Shown in pieces: positions 35,705-49,430 of a stretch of 64,000 nt of DNA. Under the pieces are notes generated by a model. The model searched no databases and had not been told where the DNA came from. It saw only the letters and a list, made by a program, of their open reading frames with translations. The stretch spans positions 2,701,736-2,765,735 of the forward strand of contig NC_079380.1 of NCBI RefSeq assembly GCF_021018895.1, given 5' to 3'. Source of the stretch: Seriola aureovittata (Eukaryota; Chordata; Actinopteri; Carangiformes; Carangidae). Numbering within the stretch: the first letter of the stretch is position 1; every line of letters starts with the position of its first letter. The translations under genes were made by a program, and so were the position numbers.

Positions 35705-35747
35705 TGTGTGTGTGTGCGTGTGTGTGCGTGTGTGTGCGTGTGTGTGG
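35475..35747. repeat. Two (GT)n microsatellites
   Basis: Arrays at 35475-35541 and 35660-35747, separated by 118 bp of non-repeat DNA. Confidence 0.96.
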
Positions 35748-36272
35748 TATTGCATAACTCAGATGTGATAGATCACCCACTTAGCAGCAGTGGTGAAATA
35801 TATGAATGGTAGATTTTTATCGTCTTGTGCATTGAAAAGGAAACTTTACCCTCACACACACAGACAGACAGTCAGTCCTGCTGCACTGCTGCACACAGAC
35901 ATGTTGTAACCTGCAAGTCAAAGCGATGGGACTAAAGAACACCATCATGGTAGATCTTGGTAGATAAGTTTAAAATGGTTTCAGAAAGATAACAAAATGT
36001 GAAATTTAACATCAGGATCTTCATCAGAAGAAATTGATGAATGATTGTTTTATTGACTCATTGGCTCATATAACTCAAGACTTCATGGCTTATTAGAATG
36101 TAAGAAACTCATCTCTCTTTATCAATGAAGTTCCAACATTAATAATTATACTATTAGATAATAAAAAAAAACATCATAAAGAGTTTTCACAATCTTTGTC
36201 ATCTTCGTTTTTTAATGGTTATAATGAGCTTTAAAGCTCAATATTTTCTTCTTCTCTGTGCTTTATTTGAAG

Positions 36273-36755
36273 TGTTGATCCATAAGAAGATATATTTGTG
36301 GTTTTAAGAACCAAAAACCATCTCAGTATAGTTTTACATCTCCTCTCTCAGGCTTCTCTCTGGAGCTCTAGTAACAACAGGTCAGTGAGCCAATCAGAAA
36401 AGAGAAGACTCTGAGCCTCTCTTCTGATTGGCTGACTGTTTTCTGAGTGATCAAATAAAGATATAGCAGGTTTCAGGTAAACACTCAGAGAAACCAAATC
36501 CTGCAAGGTTGGATGGTGGGTCCAGGTGGGCGGGGCTTGGGGCGTGGCTGAGAGCGGTGACTGCTTTGTTGTGACATCACAAAGTTCCAGAAGTCCTGAC
36601 AGCTTGTTTTAAGGCTCAGTTTCTGAATACAGGCTGTGTGCATTTCTCTGTGGACTGAGGCTTTGATACTTTCACAGTATTAATATAGAACCTAGACCTG
36701 ATCTATAATCAAACAACATATTGACGTCTGCCTTTAGGCTATATGGACCTTTAAA
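36273..36755 (-). repeat. Dispersed repeat family 1, copy B (most complete)
   Basis: The reverse complement runs from AAAGGTCCATATAGCC to CTTCTTATGGATCAACACT and covers every block seen in the other four copies, about 480 bp. It contains TTGTGATGTCACAACAAAGC and CTGATTGGCT blocks. There is no open frame of note and no clear terminal inverted repeats, so the class is unknown; a non-autonomous DNA element or SINE-like unit is likely. Confidence 0.8.
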
Positions 36756-37698
36756 GAAATCTTAAAGTCCCCCTCCACTCAAAAATGTGACATCACAACT
36801 CCGTAAGAAGGCAATAACAGTCAAGTAACTTACACAGGTGTGATGTTGAAACTTGAAACTTTCAGGCCAAAAACATTGAGAACTGACTTTACAGTGAAGT
36901 AAGAGACACCTCGTGTCCAGTGGTTAAACTTTTACAATCAGTAACATTTGCATATTGATTGATAGCTTGTAGATTTTTCAATGATGAAAAGACAGGAGAG
37001 GTATTCATAAAATTCTTTTAACTTTTTGTGGAAAGCCATGTGAGGCACAGATTATTGTTCCAAGCAGACTAATTTTATTAAACCATGTCTGGAGGCTACC
37101 CTGTCATTACGTATATGTACAACTAAACTGCAACTGCAAACAGGCTTGGTAGGAAACATAACTGGGGATTAGCTACATTTTCTAACTAAGGAATAAGGAT
37201 ACATATTTGGTAAGTCATAAATATATTGATACAACACATTTGACAAAATATTTGATCTTGTGGTTGGCTTCAATATCCACTTGTAGTGACAACAGCGTTA
37301 TTAAACATGTTTATGGTTAAGTTTAGGTGCTCATTGAACTGGTTTGGTTAAGGTTAGGGAAAGATCTGGTTTAATTCAGAAAATGTTAACAGCTAAAATT
37401 GCGTTAGTGACAACATTTAAGCCTTTTATTAAGGACGCCTTTTAATCACATCATCTATGTATACATATTTGCCTCTGGGACTTGTACAGCTCTGTCTGGT
37501 CATACAGAAACCATCTGGAAATTCAAAAGAGAATCATTGTCCCTTGTGAGTTGTCAGGGAGTCAGTTAGCCTCATGTTGACTGTAACATTAAGTTTTCAC
37601 CTGATAGTCAAACTGCATTCTAAACCCCTATATGGACAACGCTCAATATTTTATTTTATACATGCAAACCTTTACTTGGTCAGGTACCCATGTGTACA

Positions 37699-38283
37699 AT
37701 ATATCCATCCATCCATCCATCCATCCATCCATTTTCTGTCGTTTATCTGGAGTCGGGTCACAGTTGCAGTGGGTCAAGCAAAGGAGACCTTTGATGATGT
37801 TCAAGGTTGATGTTCCAGTTCCTCCTGGGGAACCCTCTGATGTTCTCTCAGCTCCTCACCCTGTCTCTAAGGCTGAGCACAGTCACCCTGTGGAGGAGTC
37901 ATTTCAGCCTCTTGTATTCACGACCTCATTCTTTCAGTCAGTACCGAAGCTCATGAATACAGGTGAGGGTTGGAACGTAGATCGACTGGTAAACTGAAAG
38001 CTTTGGCTGTTAATCTGACGCTCCATTTGTGAACAAGACCCTGAGATATTTAAACTCCTTTGCTTCAGGCAGCAACTCACTCCCAACCCATAGGGAGCAA
38101 TCCACCATTTTCCGGCAGAGAATCATGGCTTCAGAATTAGAGTTACTGACTCTCATCCCAGCCGCTCCACAGTCAGCTGCTAACCATCTGTAATGCTGTA
38201 GGTCACGGGTTGATGAAGCCAACAGAACCACATCATCTGCAAAAAGCAGCAAGGTAATCCTGAGGTCCCCAACCTGGACACAC
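37699..38283 (-). mobile_element. LINE (RTE/Rex-like) 3' fragment with reverse-transcriptase remnant
   Basis: On the minus strand, 38252-38010 encodes LLFADDVVLLASS, the reverse-transcriptase catalytic motif (ADD), followed by AAGMRVS and SEAMILCRK, WVGSELLPEAKEFKYL, all typical of a very common fish LINE. The element continues to 37699 through decayed 3' sequence and ends in an ATCC repeat (37699-37731). It is truncated at the 5' end and has stops and deletions, so it is inactive. Confidence 0.85.
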
Positions 38284-38524
38284 TCCCTTCATCGTTGAAA
38301 GCTCATGTCCTGTGCATGCATTTCCAATATAAACTCAGTTTAACATCCTCCCAACATACCAAGCTTGTGTTCTTGTACTTTTCTTGGTGTAAAAATATCT
38401 CATTTTTCCATCAGTGTTCTCTCTGGTCTGGAGAGTTAGTTGAGGACCAGTGAAAATTCCTCCTAACAGAACATATTCCGGCTGCTTTCTTCCTTCCAGC
38501 TCACTGTTTTCGTTACGTACAAGA

Positions 38525-38663
38525 CCTCCTCTCTTCTGATTGGCTCACTGACCTGTTGTTACTAGAGCTCCAGAGAGAAGCCTGAGAGAGGAGATGTAAA
38601 ACTACATTGAGATGGTTTTTGGTTCTTAAAAGCAAGAATATATCTTCTTATGGATCAACACTT
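38525..38663 (+). repeat. Dispersed repeat family 1, copy C (3' part only)
   Basis: It matches the half of copy B that copies A and E lack: CTCTTCTGATTGGCTCACTG through GATGGTTTTTGGTTCTTAAA to CTTATGGATCAACACTT. It lies 240 bp from the LINE fragment. Confidence 0.75.
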
Positions 38664-40681
38664 CTTACACACTTGTGTGGAAGTGTGTCAGCATGTCCCA
38701 CTGAGTACAACATCAACAATGCCTTTAGAGGAGAGACATGTTGAGTCTACGGATTCATTGGGGAAACACTGGGACGCTGTTATGGGCGATCTTTAAATGA
38801 TGAGTGTGGGCATTCGGAATAAACAGTGTGAACTTCAGTGACAGTCCAACACTTTAACTTGTGGTTTTTGGTACATTTCAGTTGATAATATCTGCATGAA
38901 TTCTCTGTGTAATTTTGATCTTTCATTTGATAATATAAAGTAGAAAAAATAAATAAAATAGAATAAAAAAAAAAACATAACAAAACTACACATTTCAACT
39001 AGAGTTTACCAGCTGTACCTACCATACTGAAGTGAAGATGATATTTAACACTGGAAACTATATTATCTAATTTATAGCTAAATTATATTAGCCTAGTGAG
39101 GCTCTTTAAGTCTTTTTGTTGTTTCTTAGAATTAATCAGCACAAATAAGCACAAATAATATAAACAAATAATATACAATAATAAACAGGAGTTTCTGATA
39201 CCTCATGTAGTCTGTAGCTTGTTGCTGCCAGAGGAAATAAATTCATCAAACAGACAGTGGAACAAATCATATGTCAAGCAGCAAAGAATTATCACTGTGA
39301 CCGAATGTCATGATGAAGAGAGACTGAAAAATGTTAACTGCCAGAGAAAATCCTTCTGGCCTCTTGATGCTGACAGTGGGGAGTCAGTCTGTGATTAAAA
39401 GAAAAGCTACAAATGTGGGATTTACATTCTGCCTTGATCGAAGTGCCTCTGTTAGTATGATGGGGAAACTTTACCAACACCACTATAGAGGGGGGTTGTC
39501 TTGTTGTCAGTGTCGTCCTAAATGGTGATATTATGTCTTTGGATAAGCTGCAAGATAACTGACATCACATTATATTACCAAGACCTTTGACCTCATGTGG
39601 TCTCTAACTGTAACTGTTGCCATTATATATATTTTTTACATGGTTTATATGATTTGTTTACTTTTGTAAGACCAATTTCATAATTGGGAAATTTATTTGG
39701 GTTGCATTTGTTATTTGTACATTGTTTCATTTGAGCATTGGTACTATTATTTTGAAGGCTTGTTGGACTGCTCTGTGTGAGTAAGAGTCATTCACAACAT
39801 CAGCAAGCAAGCCGCAAACATGGACGTTGTTTTTGAGCCTGGGTTTATGCTGGTTACAAGGAAGACACAAAGACTTATCTCCTCTTTCGGTAACATGCAG
39901 CTAACAAGGTATTTATTTTGTTTGTCTTTAGTTTACTGAGGTAAAATGTCATCCTACATGCTGAGCATGTTAATGTTTATGCTAAGCTAACATGGTTATA
40001 CCCAAGCGGCAACTTCTGAGGCTGGAAAATGAAGCCAACACTGCAGTAACAAAACCTGCAGTTCCTCTAATGACCACTAGAGTCTGGCTCCAACAGTGAG
40101 TCAGTCCCCATAGACTCCCATGTTAAAATGTCCAACTTTACAGCAGAAATAAACATGTTTACAGCCTGGAACAGGAAACAGTTTTGGTCTCTAGATTTAA
40201 TTTCCTCCTTCATGACAACTGTTTATATAACTCACCTGTTTATATTTTATCAAGGCTTAAAGTTATGGAGAATTGAGGGTGGAGCAGCTCACTCTGAGCT
40301 TGTAAACTGCTCTTCAGAAACCTGTTTATTTACAATCTATGGATATATTCCGTTCAGTTTTCACGGTAGAAAACCACTTGTGTCTGTCAAAGTAATAACA
40401 CTAATGCTGATGACTGAGAAACTGAAGCATGCTGTTATATTTACTGTGAGCAATTATTCTTGCAACTCTTCACAGCGTCAGGTAAAACACATTCAGACCA
40501 TCCTTCATCTCCCTCTCTGTTTATTCAGTCATGAATGTTTACAGTGAGTTTATTAGCATCCAGTAAGCTATCATCTGTTCTGTGGGTGAGTCAAAGGCAG
40601 ATGATCAATGTCTCAGCCTCTGAGGGCCCCATCAATACACAGCTCCGGTGAGGATGGGAGACAAGGCTGGATAGAGGTCTC

Positions 40682-40684
<3 letters not shown>

Positions 40685-40745
<61 letters not shown>
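40685..40745. repeat. (CA)n microsatellite
   Basis: About 30 CA units. Confidence 0.97.
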
Positions 40746-40750
<5 letters not shown>

Positions 40751-41282
40751 TATATTGAGTTGTCAGGTGTGAGCCAGGGAGGATACACACCCAACACAAA
40801 TCACTGTGTGGATGTTGATGCACACAAGTCCCCTCTGCAGTCTCTCAGGTCAATAAAGAGCCATTCCACAGGATTTACTGGTATTTACCAAGGGACCAAC
40901 ACAGACGATTGTCAGTCAATCCAACTGTACCAATTAACAGCCAGTAAATAGACTGCCGGGTGGTGAACTCAGGCCACTGATCAGCAGCCATGGAACTGTA
41001 TGAGAAAATGAAAAGATAAAGAAGCAACTAAACATTAATGAGATCAGAGAGCTCTGGTCCCTCAGCACAGGCTGGAACAGCCTCCAAAAGGAGATAGTCT
41101 CAGTACCAGGCTCCTCACAAAGCCTGAATTTACAGCATTTTTTGTTTTATCTGTAATCTTAGAAATTTACTTTATTAGCACGATAATACTTTGATAGGCA
41201 ATGTCTTGTATCTATTGTTTCTGTGTTGCGGCAGGCTGAGCCAGCACTGGTCAGAAACAAATTCACCTTAATTCATAATATG

Positions 41283-41470
41283 CAGAAAAAATCATATTGT
41301 GATTATTTTGACAGATATTGTGATATGAGTTACATTTAAATGGGAATGGTTATTTTTGAATTTCATTTTTACTGAAAGAACATAAGAATGATGATGATGT
41401 GATTTCTGCTGGTGTTTGAACTGGTTTGTGGCAGGGCATCTCTGTAGCACCACAATGCTTCATTTATAAT
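41283..41470 (+). repeat. Dispersed repeat family 2, copy
   Basis: It shares ATCATATTGTGA, GGAATGGTTATTTTTGAATT and GGGCATCTCTGTAGCAC with 63596-63775, and the first two blocks with the reverse complement of 17143-17340. It is non-coding. Confidence 0.6.
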
Positions 41471-42769
41471 GTACACATGATATCTTTTGCAGTTGCAGGG
41501 CACTTGTTGTTCAATGCTTTGTGAGTTTTGAAGTTAAAAGCACTGAATAGTTTGCATGGATGTATTATAACACACGTGCCTCAATACATCCACGCAAGTG
41601 CGTCCCAGCAGGGTTCATCACTGTGCTGGGAATATTTGCAGCTCATGTGTTGTTGTCAGACTGATGAAGATGTTTTGTGTGTATTTCGTGATTTGGTCTG
41701 TTGAGAAAAAAAAGCCTGAACTATACTGAGATCCTACAGAGTTTAAAACTCTTTATTACTGATTACTATGATAACCACTACAAACATGTGGGCTTACACT
41801 TCATTTGTAGAGGTGTGTCAATTGATTTTTGAACAGGAAAGGGTTCATTGAGGCTGCATATATATGTAGCCCAGATTTTTTTGCTCCGCCCCTTTTCAAT
41901 ACAATTAAGTTTATTTTTACGTTTTCATGGCAAATTTGAAAATGATTCTTCCATTATGAATATTCTAAAATGGGATCCGTATAAAGATTTCCATAATGTT
42001 TTTCTTAAAATAAATGTATAATATAAAGATGGAAATTTTTGCTATGAGATATTTTTGTCATTGTCAACAGATGCAAATGTTTCCGCGGGTACTGTAAAAA
42101 GGAAAAATGTAGTTTCAACTGTAGGATCACTGTAGTTTTTAACAAACTTTACTCCAACGGGAATAAATAGAGCATTTACTGGGGAATTAATCCACATTTG
42201 GTTCCCTAGTGAGTATTTCTGGCACCACAGTGTGGATGGGACCGGGTCAATAAACTACAGTGTGTCTGTTTATAGTGATGAAGGGACAGGTCACCCAGTA
42301 CAGCAGACTAGATTAGTGATATATCTGTATATAATAGTTTTGGACACAGTGGAACTCTGGCTGAGAAGAAGAAGACATACAGTATCAGGCTTTAGATAGA
42401 CAATGATAAACACAAACTGGATCCTCTACATTACAAAAATACTGAACATGAGCTCCAGTTCTCAGAATGTTTCTAACTTAACATTTCACATTTCAACACT
42501 AAAGTGATTTGATGTTTACCCAGAGGACCATGCACAAATATGAAGTGCTCTCTGTTGGCTGGAGGCGGTTGTTGTCCTTCGTGGCCCTTCTCCTCTGCCA
42601 TAGCCTGGGTGTAAATGTGTTGTGTAGATAACAGCAGCAGAGCTGACAGCATCTTATCAGAGATAGCTGATAGCAGCGGGCCAGCTCCTCCAGCTCTGAC
42701 TTCACTCCTCTGCTCTCCACTGCTCTCTCATTATCAGTCTGTGCTCACAGGAATATTACACAGCTGCTG

Positions 42770-42789
42770 TGACCTCTGACCTTCGACCT
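42770..42789 (-). promoter_or_regulatory. Triple tandem nuclear-receptor half-site
   Basis: TGACCT-C-TGACCT-T-CGACCT reads on the minus strand as AGGTCG-A-AGGTCA-G-AGGTCA, which is two overlapping DR1 arrangements. This is a possible RXR, COUP-TF or HNF4-type element. Motif evidence only. Confidence 0.35.
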
Positions 42790-45091
42790 CTGTTTGAACA
42801 TTTGAACTGATGTTTCAGAACAGCTGCATGAGGATGCCAGTGCTGAAGTGTCTTCTGCTCCAGTTCTTCTGATGGCCACTAGATGCTGTCATCAAGAGAT
42901 CCGTCACTGTATTGAAATGAATGAAAAAATGTCTCATGATCTACACTTGTGGTATTGGCGAGTGCAGACTTCCATGACTGACTTATTTCCAGTAGTGGCA
43001 GGATGTGGTTGGTTTTATTTATTTTCCACATAATAATCAAATAAGTATGACCAACCACACAACATTACAGTTACAACCAGATGAAAGTGTGATGAAAGAA
43101 ACAAAATCAAGTTAACTAGAGGCATAAACAGTTGGTCTACTGAGAACATCAACAACAGAAAAGAACCATATTTCTCAAAGTCAGTTATATAACTATAATC
43201 TCCGTCTGTCTGCATTTGGATTTTTTTGAAAACCACTCATTGGATCGACTTCAAACTTTGCAGGTTTGTTGCTAAGGACCTGAGGAGGTGTAGTGTTGAC
43301 TTTGAGGTTCTTTTGGATGAGCGGTTCTTTAGAAAAAGCTCAAAACATTGCTTTTATACATGTTAACAGGGGGGACTACTCTAAAGCCCCTTTCCCATTG
43401 GTCAAAAAACCCACTAAGACCCGCTAACATCAGGCTTTTGTCTGCAGTGGAAAGTGGAACAATCAGCATTCACACCTGGGTCAAATGACTCTGCAGCAGA
43501 CGTAGGTATTTATCGGCTCTGGCTCCTATCGGCAGTGATGTAAACACAAGATGCTAATTTTCACCGCTTTTCCTGATGAGCACACAGACACTGTGAACGC
43601 ACCTGTCACCTGTCCAGCATGATGCTATTAAAGCAGAAACAGCTACACTGCGCTCCAGGATGAAAGAGTGAGCTGCAGCCCCGAGATAAGTTGTGAAAAC
43701 ACAATCACAGACACTACCGGAGCAGAGCAGCCAAATCTAGCAGTGACAAACCGACCGACTGACCACATGCACTGCAGGGTGTTGGCCTTATTGCTCAGGA
43801 GTCGAGTCTAGTTGTTTGGATGAGGCTGTTAACAAAGCTGCAAGCTGGATTAATACAGGCCAACCAACCCTCTACTGACAGACACATTATAAACATGCGC
43901 TCCACTAGTCTTTAAAACTTCAGACAATAATATTCCACTCAGTCTCATCAAGAATACATGTTTGATATCAAGTGATGATCCTCTGTGAGGGTTCGGCCAT
44001 GACTGTGTAGCATAGCATGTCAGAAAGTTAAACTTCTTCATGTCTGTTGATTATTGAGAGCTCTTAGGAACCTTACTGCCTCCAGCTGGTGTTGCTGAAA
44101 AGAAATACATTGTCTGTGAATGTTTTACTGATTCGTTCAGTATCAACATATTTGGGTCTTGTCAAATATGCAAATTAACAACATATCCTCAATGTGTTAA
44201 TAGAAAAACATAGCGATGATCACAAATATGTTTCCTTCCAAACATATTTGTTGCTGCAAATCAGGAACAACTTCCTGTGCTTGTTTCATTTACGGATGCA
44301 GATTTTGAGGTGATAACTTCATGTAGCACTTCATGAACTCAACTGTTGACAGAAAGGCTAGTACCGTTTCATTTTATGTGTAGTGAGTAATAAGTAGGAG
44401 TTTAGTTACTCTTCAAAAGAAAAGTATAACTTATTGCAATTTGTTTGCATGACTAGTCTGAAGGTTAGACAGGTTGTAATCAAACCTGGTAGGTTAATCA
44501 AAGCAGGTGAAACTAGTTATTGTGTTAGTTAACGTGGCTAAACTGTTAGCTTGTTTACAATCTGTCTGATTATCTGTCCACTTATGTTTGTTGTCCCATT
44601 AGACTTCTTTTTAGTTATGTCAGCACTTTTTGACATCACAGCTGTTACTTTAGTGAGTAACATTATCATTAGTAGTGTAATGATAACTTAATCATTATCA
44701 TAGAGCCTATTTAGTATTATATTGGTGTTGATCAATTATTATCATAACTGATGAAACCAATGGAGAAACCTACCAAAATAAGGTTTTCCATTATGCAGTG
44801 TGGCTGTGGTTGTCACAGGGATTGTGGTTTTCACACAAAGACACGACACTGTGAAAAGATAATAAACCATGAAGCTCCCAAAACGAAAAAACCAAACATT
44901 TTGACATTACTGAATCTGCAGTGAAGCCCAACACAAAGAGGACTGACTGGAAGAACTACTTTGTCCACTTGGTATTACAGACTGAACCAGCTTGGGTAAG
45001 AGTTCACAGAGTTCACTGGCCGCATGCAGTTTCATTTCATTATCACATTTATAAACTTAAATTTAAACACAAAGGAAAAACTGAAAAATTG

Positions 45092-45123
<32 letters not shown>

Positions 45124-45300
45124 AGTGTGAATGTTATTAATAACACTTATTAAACGCTTTAATGTGTCTGCATCAGAGGGTCAGGTTTCAGAGCTCAAGC
45201 AACAATGTCAGCAGTCTGGATACACAACTGCTCTCATTCAATATCTCTCTTTCACTCTCTCTCCTATATCCTCTTTCATGATTTTCAGAAAGCCCCTCAT

Positions 45301-45323
45301 ATCACACACAAATACACACACAC

Positions 45324-45355
<32 letters not shown>

Positions 45356-45356
45356 C
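45301..45356. repeat. (CA)n microsatellite
   Basis: CA array with a G interruption; a GT array is at 45097-45126. Confidence 0.96.
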
Positions 45357-45954
45357 ACACTTTTCCAGGAATACTGGGGCGTAGGTTCCTGGTTCTGGAG
45401 TCATTTGACCTGTCTGGACTGTTATAGGAGACAGACAGAGAGAGCAGAAGGCAGGGAAACATGTTGTCCATTCAGATCGCTGCATTTCTATGATGCAGTG
45501 TGTAACCTGGTGCACACAAGTTTAAATAGTTCTACTACTAAAACGAACCCTAATCCAGCACTGTGATATGTCCTGGGTGGACGTGACAAGCAGTCAGAAA
45601 CAGCAACAGATAGTCTGGAGTGGTGAGGGTCTTAGCTGATCCTCAGATTCCTCTCCTGACCTCAGACAAGACAGATGACTCCTCAGGAGGTTCAGAGGTC
45701 AGTGTGTGAAGAAGCAGAGTCTCTGGAAAGTTTAACACATGTAAAATGTAATATTCTCAAGACATTTTGTTTCAATGGTTGTCGGGATTATCAGGCGCTG
45801 AGAATTTAGTGTACACTGTGGCTGTTGAACACCACACAAACTGTAATGCTATTAGATTAGATATACTCACTAATACACTCATAGGAAAAACCGCCTCCCT
45901 CTTAAAAGAGGTGTGAAACCAGTTGAGGTCCATTAATGTATAATGCATCTTTAC

Positions 45955-46640
45955 ATTGACCAAATTAATGAGTGCATGTGCCAAAATTTCCTCCAACGAC
46001 AAAACTGCAATAACTGTGTTTGGTGCTAATGAAGAAAGGCTGACAGTCTCTGCACAGCTCGATTCCCTTTCTTTGAAACATAAAAACCTTTGTGTTATTA
46101 TTGACTCTGATTCAAATTGTAACTCCTACATAATATCTATTACAAAACTGGCCTATTATCTTCTATATCATCATATAGCAGGAATCAGAGCATACATGTC
46201 TAAAGAAGATCAGTGTCTCAAAAAGAACTGACTTCAAAATATTGTCTACAAATCACTTAACAGTTTAGAGTCTAAGTACATCTCTGACTTGCTTTCACAC
46301 GAACTCTCTAGACCTCTTCGGTCATCAGGGACCGGTCTGCTTAGTGTTCCTAGCTACAAAACAAAACAGGGTGAAGCTGCATTCACTTATTATGCAAAAC
46401 ACAGTTGAAATAAACTGCTGGAAGAGTTTAAAAACAGGCTAAACACTTATGTTATGCTGCTAATAATTGCTCTCAGACTCTTAAACGCACTGTGACTTCT
46501 TCTTCTTCTTATGCATTTATACTTCCTGAACCTTTTGTATTTATTTTCTTTCTTCTTTTTATCTACTTTTATATAAAGCACTTTGAATTCCCTCTGTGTA
46601 TGAAATGTGCTATATAAATAAACCCGCCTTGCCTTTCAGT
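45955..46640 (+). mobile_element. LINE (L2-like) 3' end fragment
   Basis: The + frame encodes KHKNLCVIIDSDSNCNSYI followed by SITKLAYY, then in shifted frames KYISDL, RPLRSSGTGLL and EAAFTYY. These are hallmarks of the C-terminal end of the fish L2-type LINE reverse-transcriptase ORF. The 3' end TATAAAGCACTTTGAATT and TGTGCTATATAAATAAA, with a CCTTGCCTT tail, is the usual terminus. Frameshifts and stops make it a relic. Confidence 0.8.
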
Positions 46641-49430
46641 CAGGCTCGCCACGGCAGGCTCACAAAAGCTTTCACTTGATAGTCATCTTATTTAAACTTT
46701 CTGTCTATGACAGAATCGAAGCCTTGAATCACTGACAGTGAGTGAGTGAATCTCTATGAATGTGATTCCTTCACGTAGGGATCTACTCACCCACTGAGAG
46801 AGTGATTCATGTCAATTGGTTTGCAGGAGGAATGGGGTGTGTTCAAGTCTGTAGTTACTTACAAGTAGCAACAGAAAAAAATAAGAGAGGAAAAACAAGA
46901 ACATTTGTGGCAGAACTAAATATATATGAATGTCAACAAAATGATAAATAGCATTAAAAGATGTGAACTACAGTCCTAAATATGAATGACAACCAAATAG
47001 AAGCTTACTATTCAGCAACTGAAATTGACAGAATCAGGTCAAATAAGTTCGAGAGAAGTGTCGAACTGTAGGTCATTTAAAAAGACTAAACCGTGATTCA
47101 AAACCTGTGTTCATGTCCGGGATTCAGTGAGGAAACTTTTGGAGTTTGGCATGTTTCGAAGCAACTGTACTACCTCTGGTTGTGGAAGCTGGGCATCAGG
47201 AATAAGAAACATCGTTCGGCCCTGTTTCAGTTCAGTGAGTGGGACTGTGCCGTCAGAGCTCCAGTCAGGCGCTGAATGATGAGGTCAATGACCCGTGTGA
47301 ATAAATCTTTAACTGCTGCCTCTGCTGCTTACTCCCAGCTCATATATTATCTTTCAAGATTTTCAGAAACTCCCTCACAATACATACTGTACACACACAA
47401 GTGATGAATCACTAGACTCAGTTCATTAAAAACACATGTATGATGATAAGCTGGCGTAGATAAACACTTTACATAGATACAGACTGTAGTTATACAACAT
47501 TAAAAAGTTCATTGAAAGTGTGTGTTCATGATGCATGCTACAATATATTGAAGGATGTGTATGTAACCTTGAACTCAGTGAAGTCTTTATCATGACGAGA
47601 GGCTTGCTCCAGATCACCTGGGCCTGCTGGTTAGAGCTCCTTGATCTCACCGAGTCCTCCAACTTAAAGGACCATCCCATACTTATATCGTCATGGTAAT
47701 AATATGACTCATACGTGCGTACTAGCGGCAAATGAACTGGACATTCATTACCGATTGTGGATGCGCTGCATCGCCCTAATGTTCCCTTTATAATTACACC
47801 ACTGCTGGTGGCAGCAATGAAACAGAGGTACGGGAGATAATAAGCTGCTTTGCACTGATGATTTGCATCATCGTCTTGATCCCAACTTATCGTCATGCGA
47901 ACATAGGCAACGATAACCTCGAGATCAAGGTGTATGTGGCTGGGTGCTGCAGTTGCTCAGAGCATTATGGGAAATGCCATGGTTCACAGCTGATCTAAGA
48001 GCCGATTGGTTTGGAAACTGCCGTTTTTACTTTTTGTTTAATTGGAGAAGTTTTGATATTAATTACATTCAATTGCACTATGAACATGTATTCTGTTAAC
48101 AGACTAAATGGTGTGTGATTGGCTTTAATCAGGCTCAGCTTATATTACAGAGGGCTCACATACACTGCAGATATTCTATATATGTCACTAAAACTATTGT
48201 TTAGTTAGATTTTGAAGATTCTTGTCCTAATAATCTAACTACCCGACAGAAATAATGAAAGTGTTTTGACTATTGATTGGTGTTTTGAATTCATTTTTGT
48301 AGTTTTTGAGAGGGACAGCAATGAAGTCTGGTCATCTGATTTAACTGATATGAATGTCACTTTACATAAGAATTCATGTAATATAGAGGTGAAGCCATAA
48401 ACAGAGAGCACATGTTGCCTATATAACATTTTAATAGTCTTCCCTGTCATACAGAGGAACGTTATTAAAACAACTGGAGGCTGAGTGGCAGGCTGAATAG
48501 ATTGGATTAAATGGGGATTGGCTCTGACAGTGTGTGTTCCGGTGATTGCTGTACAGACCATGAAGACTGTTACATACTGACAGTGTTCGACTGCAGCTTT
48601 TTGTCACTGCCCCCTGCTGCCACTGCATGCTCACATCTGCTGGCCTGAGGTTGGAGCTGATGTGATGCAGCTCCACTTCTGTAGGCCTGCTATTGGCTGA
48701 TTCAGGGCTTGAGTTAGGGCATTGTAGTCTGGATTATTGTAGTCCTTAATTTACAACACTAAGGGGTCACTGCAGTTGGAAGCCCAATGGAAGGAAAGTA
48801 TTCTGATTCATGAGTCAAGCAAAAATAACTTCCCCTAGTTCCAGCCTCACGTTTCTTCTTTTATTTGACAGTAAACTGACTATTTTTATTCTAATTGGGC
48901 AAAACTCTCTGATGACATCACCAGAAAGTATGATATTTTACTCCTATATCTTACTATTTTCTGATGACTGAATGATTCATCAAGAAAAGTAATTTAATCA
49001 CTCAGATTAATCAGTAATGAAAACGATCGTTAGCTGCAGCTACAGTAAAGCAGAGCCCATACTGCAGATTTGCTCTTATTTGACCTGGAAAGAACCGTGT
49101 TAACTGACAAGGCCTGCGTCTGCCTAATTTGCATATTCGGATGTGATCACAAGGAAAATTGCAGGAAGCAGATAGATAATAAGATGACATCTACATGCAT
49201 TTGTCTAAACTTAATAACGCTATTTTTCATGTGAAAACCATTTGCATCCTTGTTCATGTCTCCAGGTGATTTTCCTACAGACTGCTGTCTGTGGTGAAGC
49301 AGCTGAACAACAAGGTTAAAACTCTTCATCCTCAGATTCCTCTCAGCTGTCAAACCAACAAGACCGATGCAGTCAGACGTCAGGTAACGAGTGAGAAGAC
49401 ATGCTGGTTAACCAAATCTCATCATGGATA
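46641..49430. other. hoxb2a-hoxb1a intergenic DNA, gene-free
   Basis: I see no gene and no clear repeat. A perfectly spaced inverted half-site pair (AGGTCA-A-TGACCC, IR1) lies at 47282-47294. The longest minus-strand frame (47896-47426, 156 codons) has no recognisable domain and a composition expected by chance. Confidence 0.5.

Larger units (their letters stand above)
31891..37690. other. hoxb2a-hoxb1a intergenic DNA, hoxb2a side
   Basis: There is no gene. It contains TA/CA microsatellites (31946-32060), a 10-bp tandem repeat (32215-32252), long GT arrays (32743-32870, 35475-35541, 35660-35747), an AAT/AAG tract (32957-33120), retroelement-like scraps at 33859-34800 and a full copy of repeat family 1 (36273-36755). 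Confidence 0.6.
38670..45950. other. hoxb2a-hoxb1a intergenic DNA, middle part
   Basis: No coding frame is supported. It contains an AC array (40685-40745), a repeat family 2 copy (41283-41470), a three-half-site nuclear-receptor motif (42770-42789), a DR1 motif (45689-45701), GT and AC arrays (45097-45126, 45301-45356), and a segment at 43200-43330 ('cattggatcgacttcaaactttgcag') that resembles a widespread fish repeat. Confidence 0.55.

Noticed and set aside
38010..38252. Reverse-transcriptase-like frame as a host gene
   Set aside because: LLFADDVVLLA and its flanks belong to a truncated LINE with stops and deletions.
40128..40547. 139-codon plus-strand frame between hoxb2a and hoxb1a
   Set aside because: No domain and no conserved look; composition matches surrounding non-coding DNA.
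47426..47896. 156-codon minus-strand frame
   Set aside because: No recognisable motif, no promoter or splice context, AT-rich chance composition.
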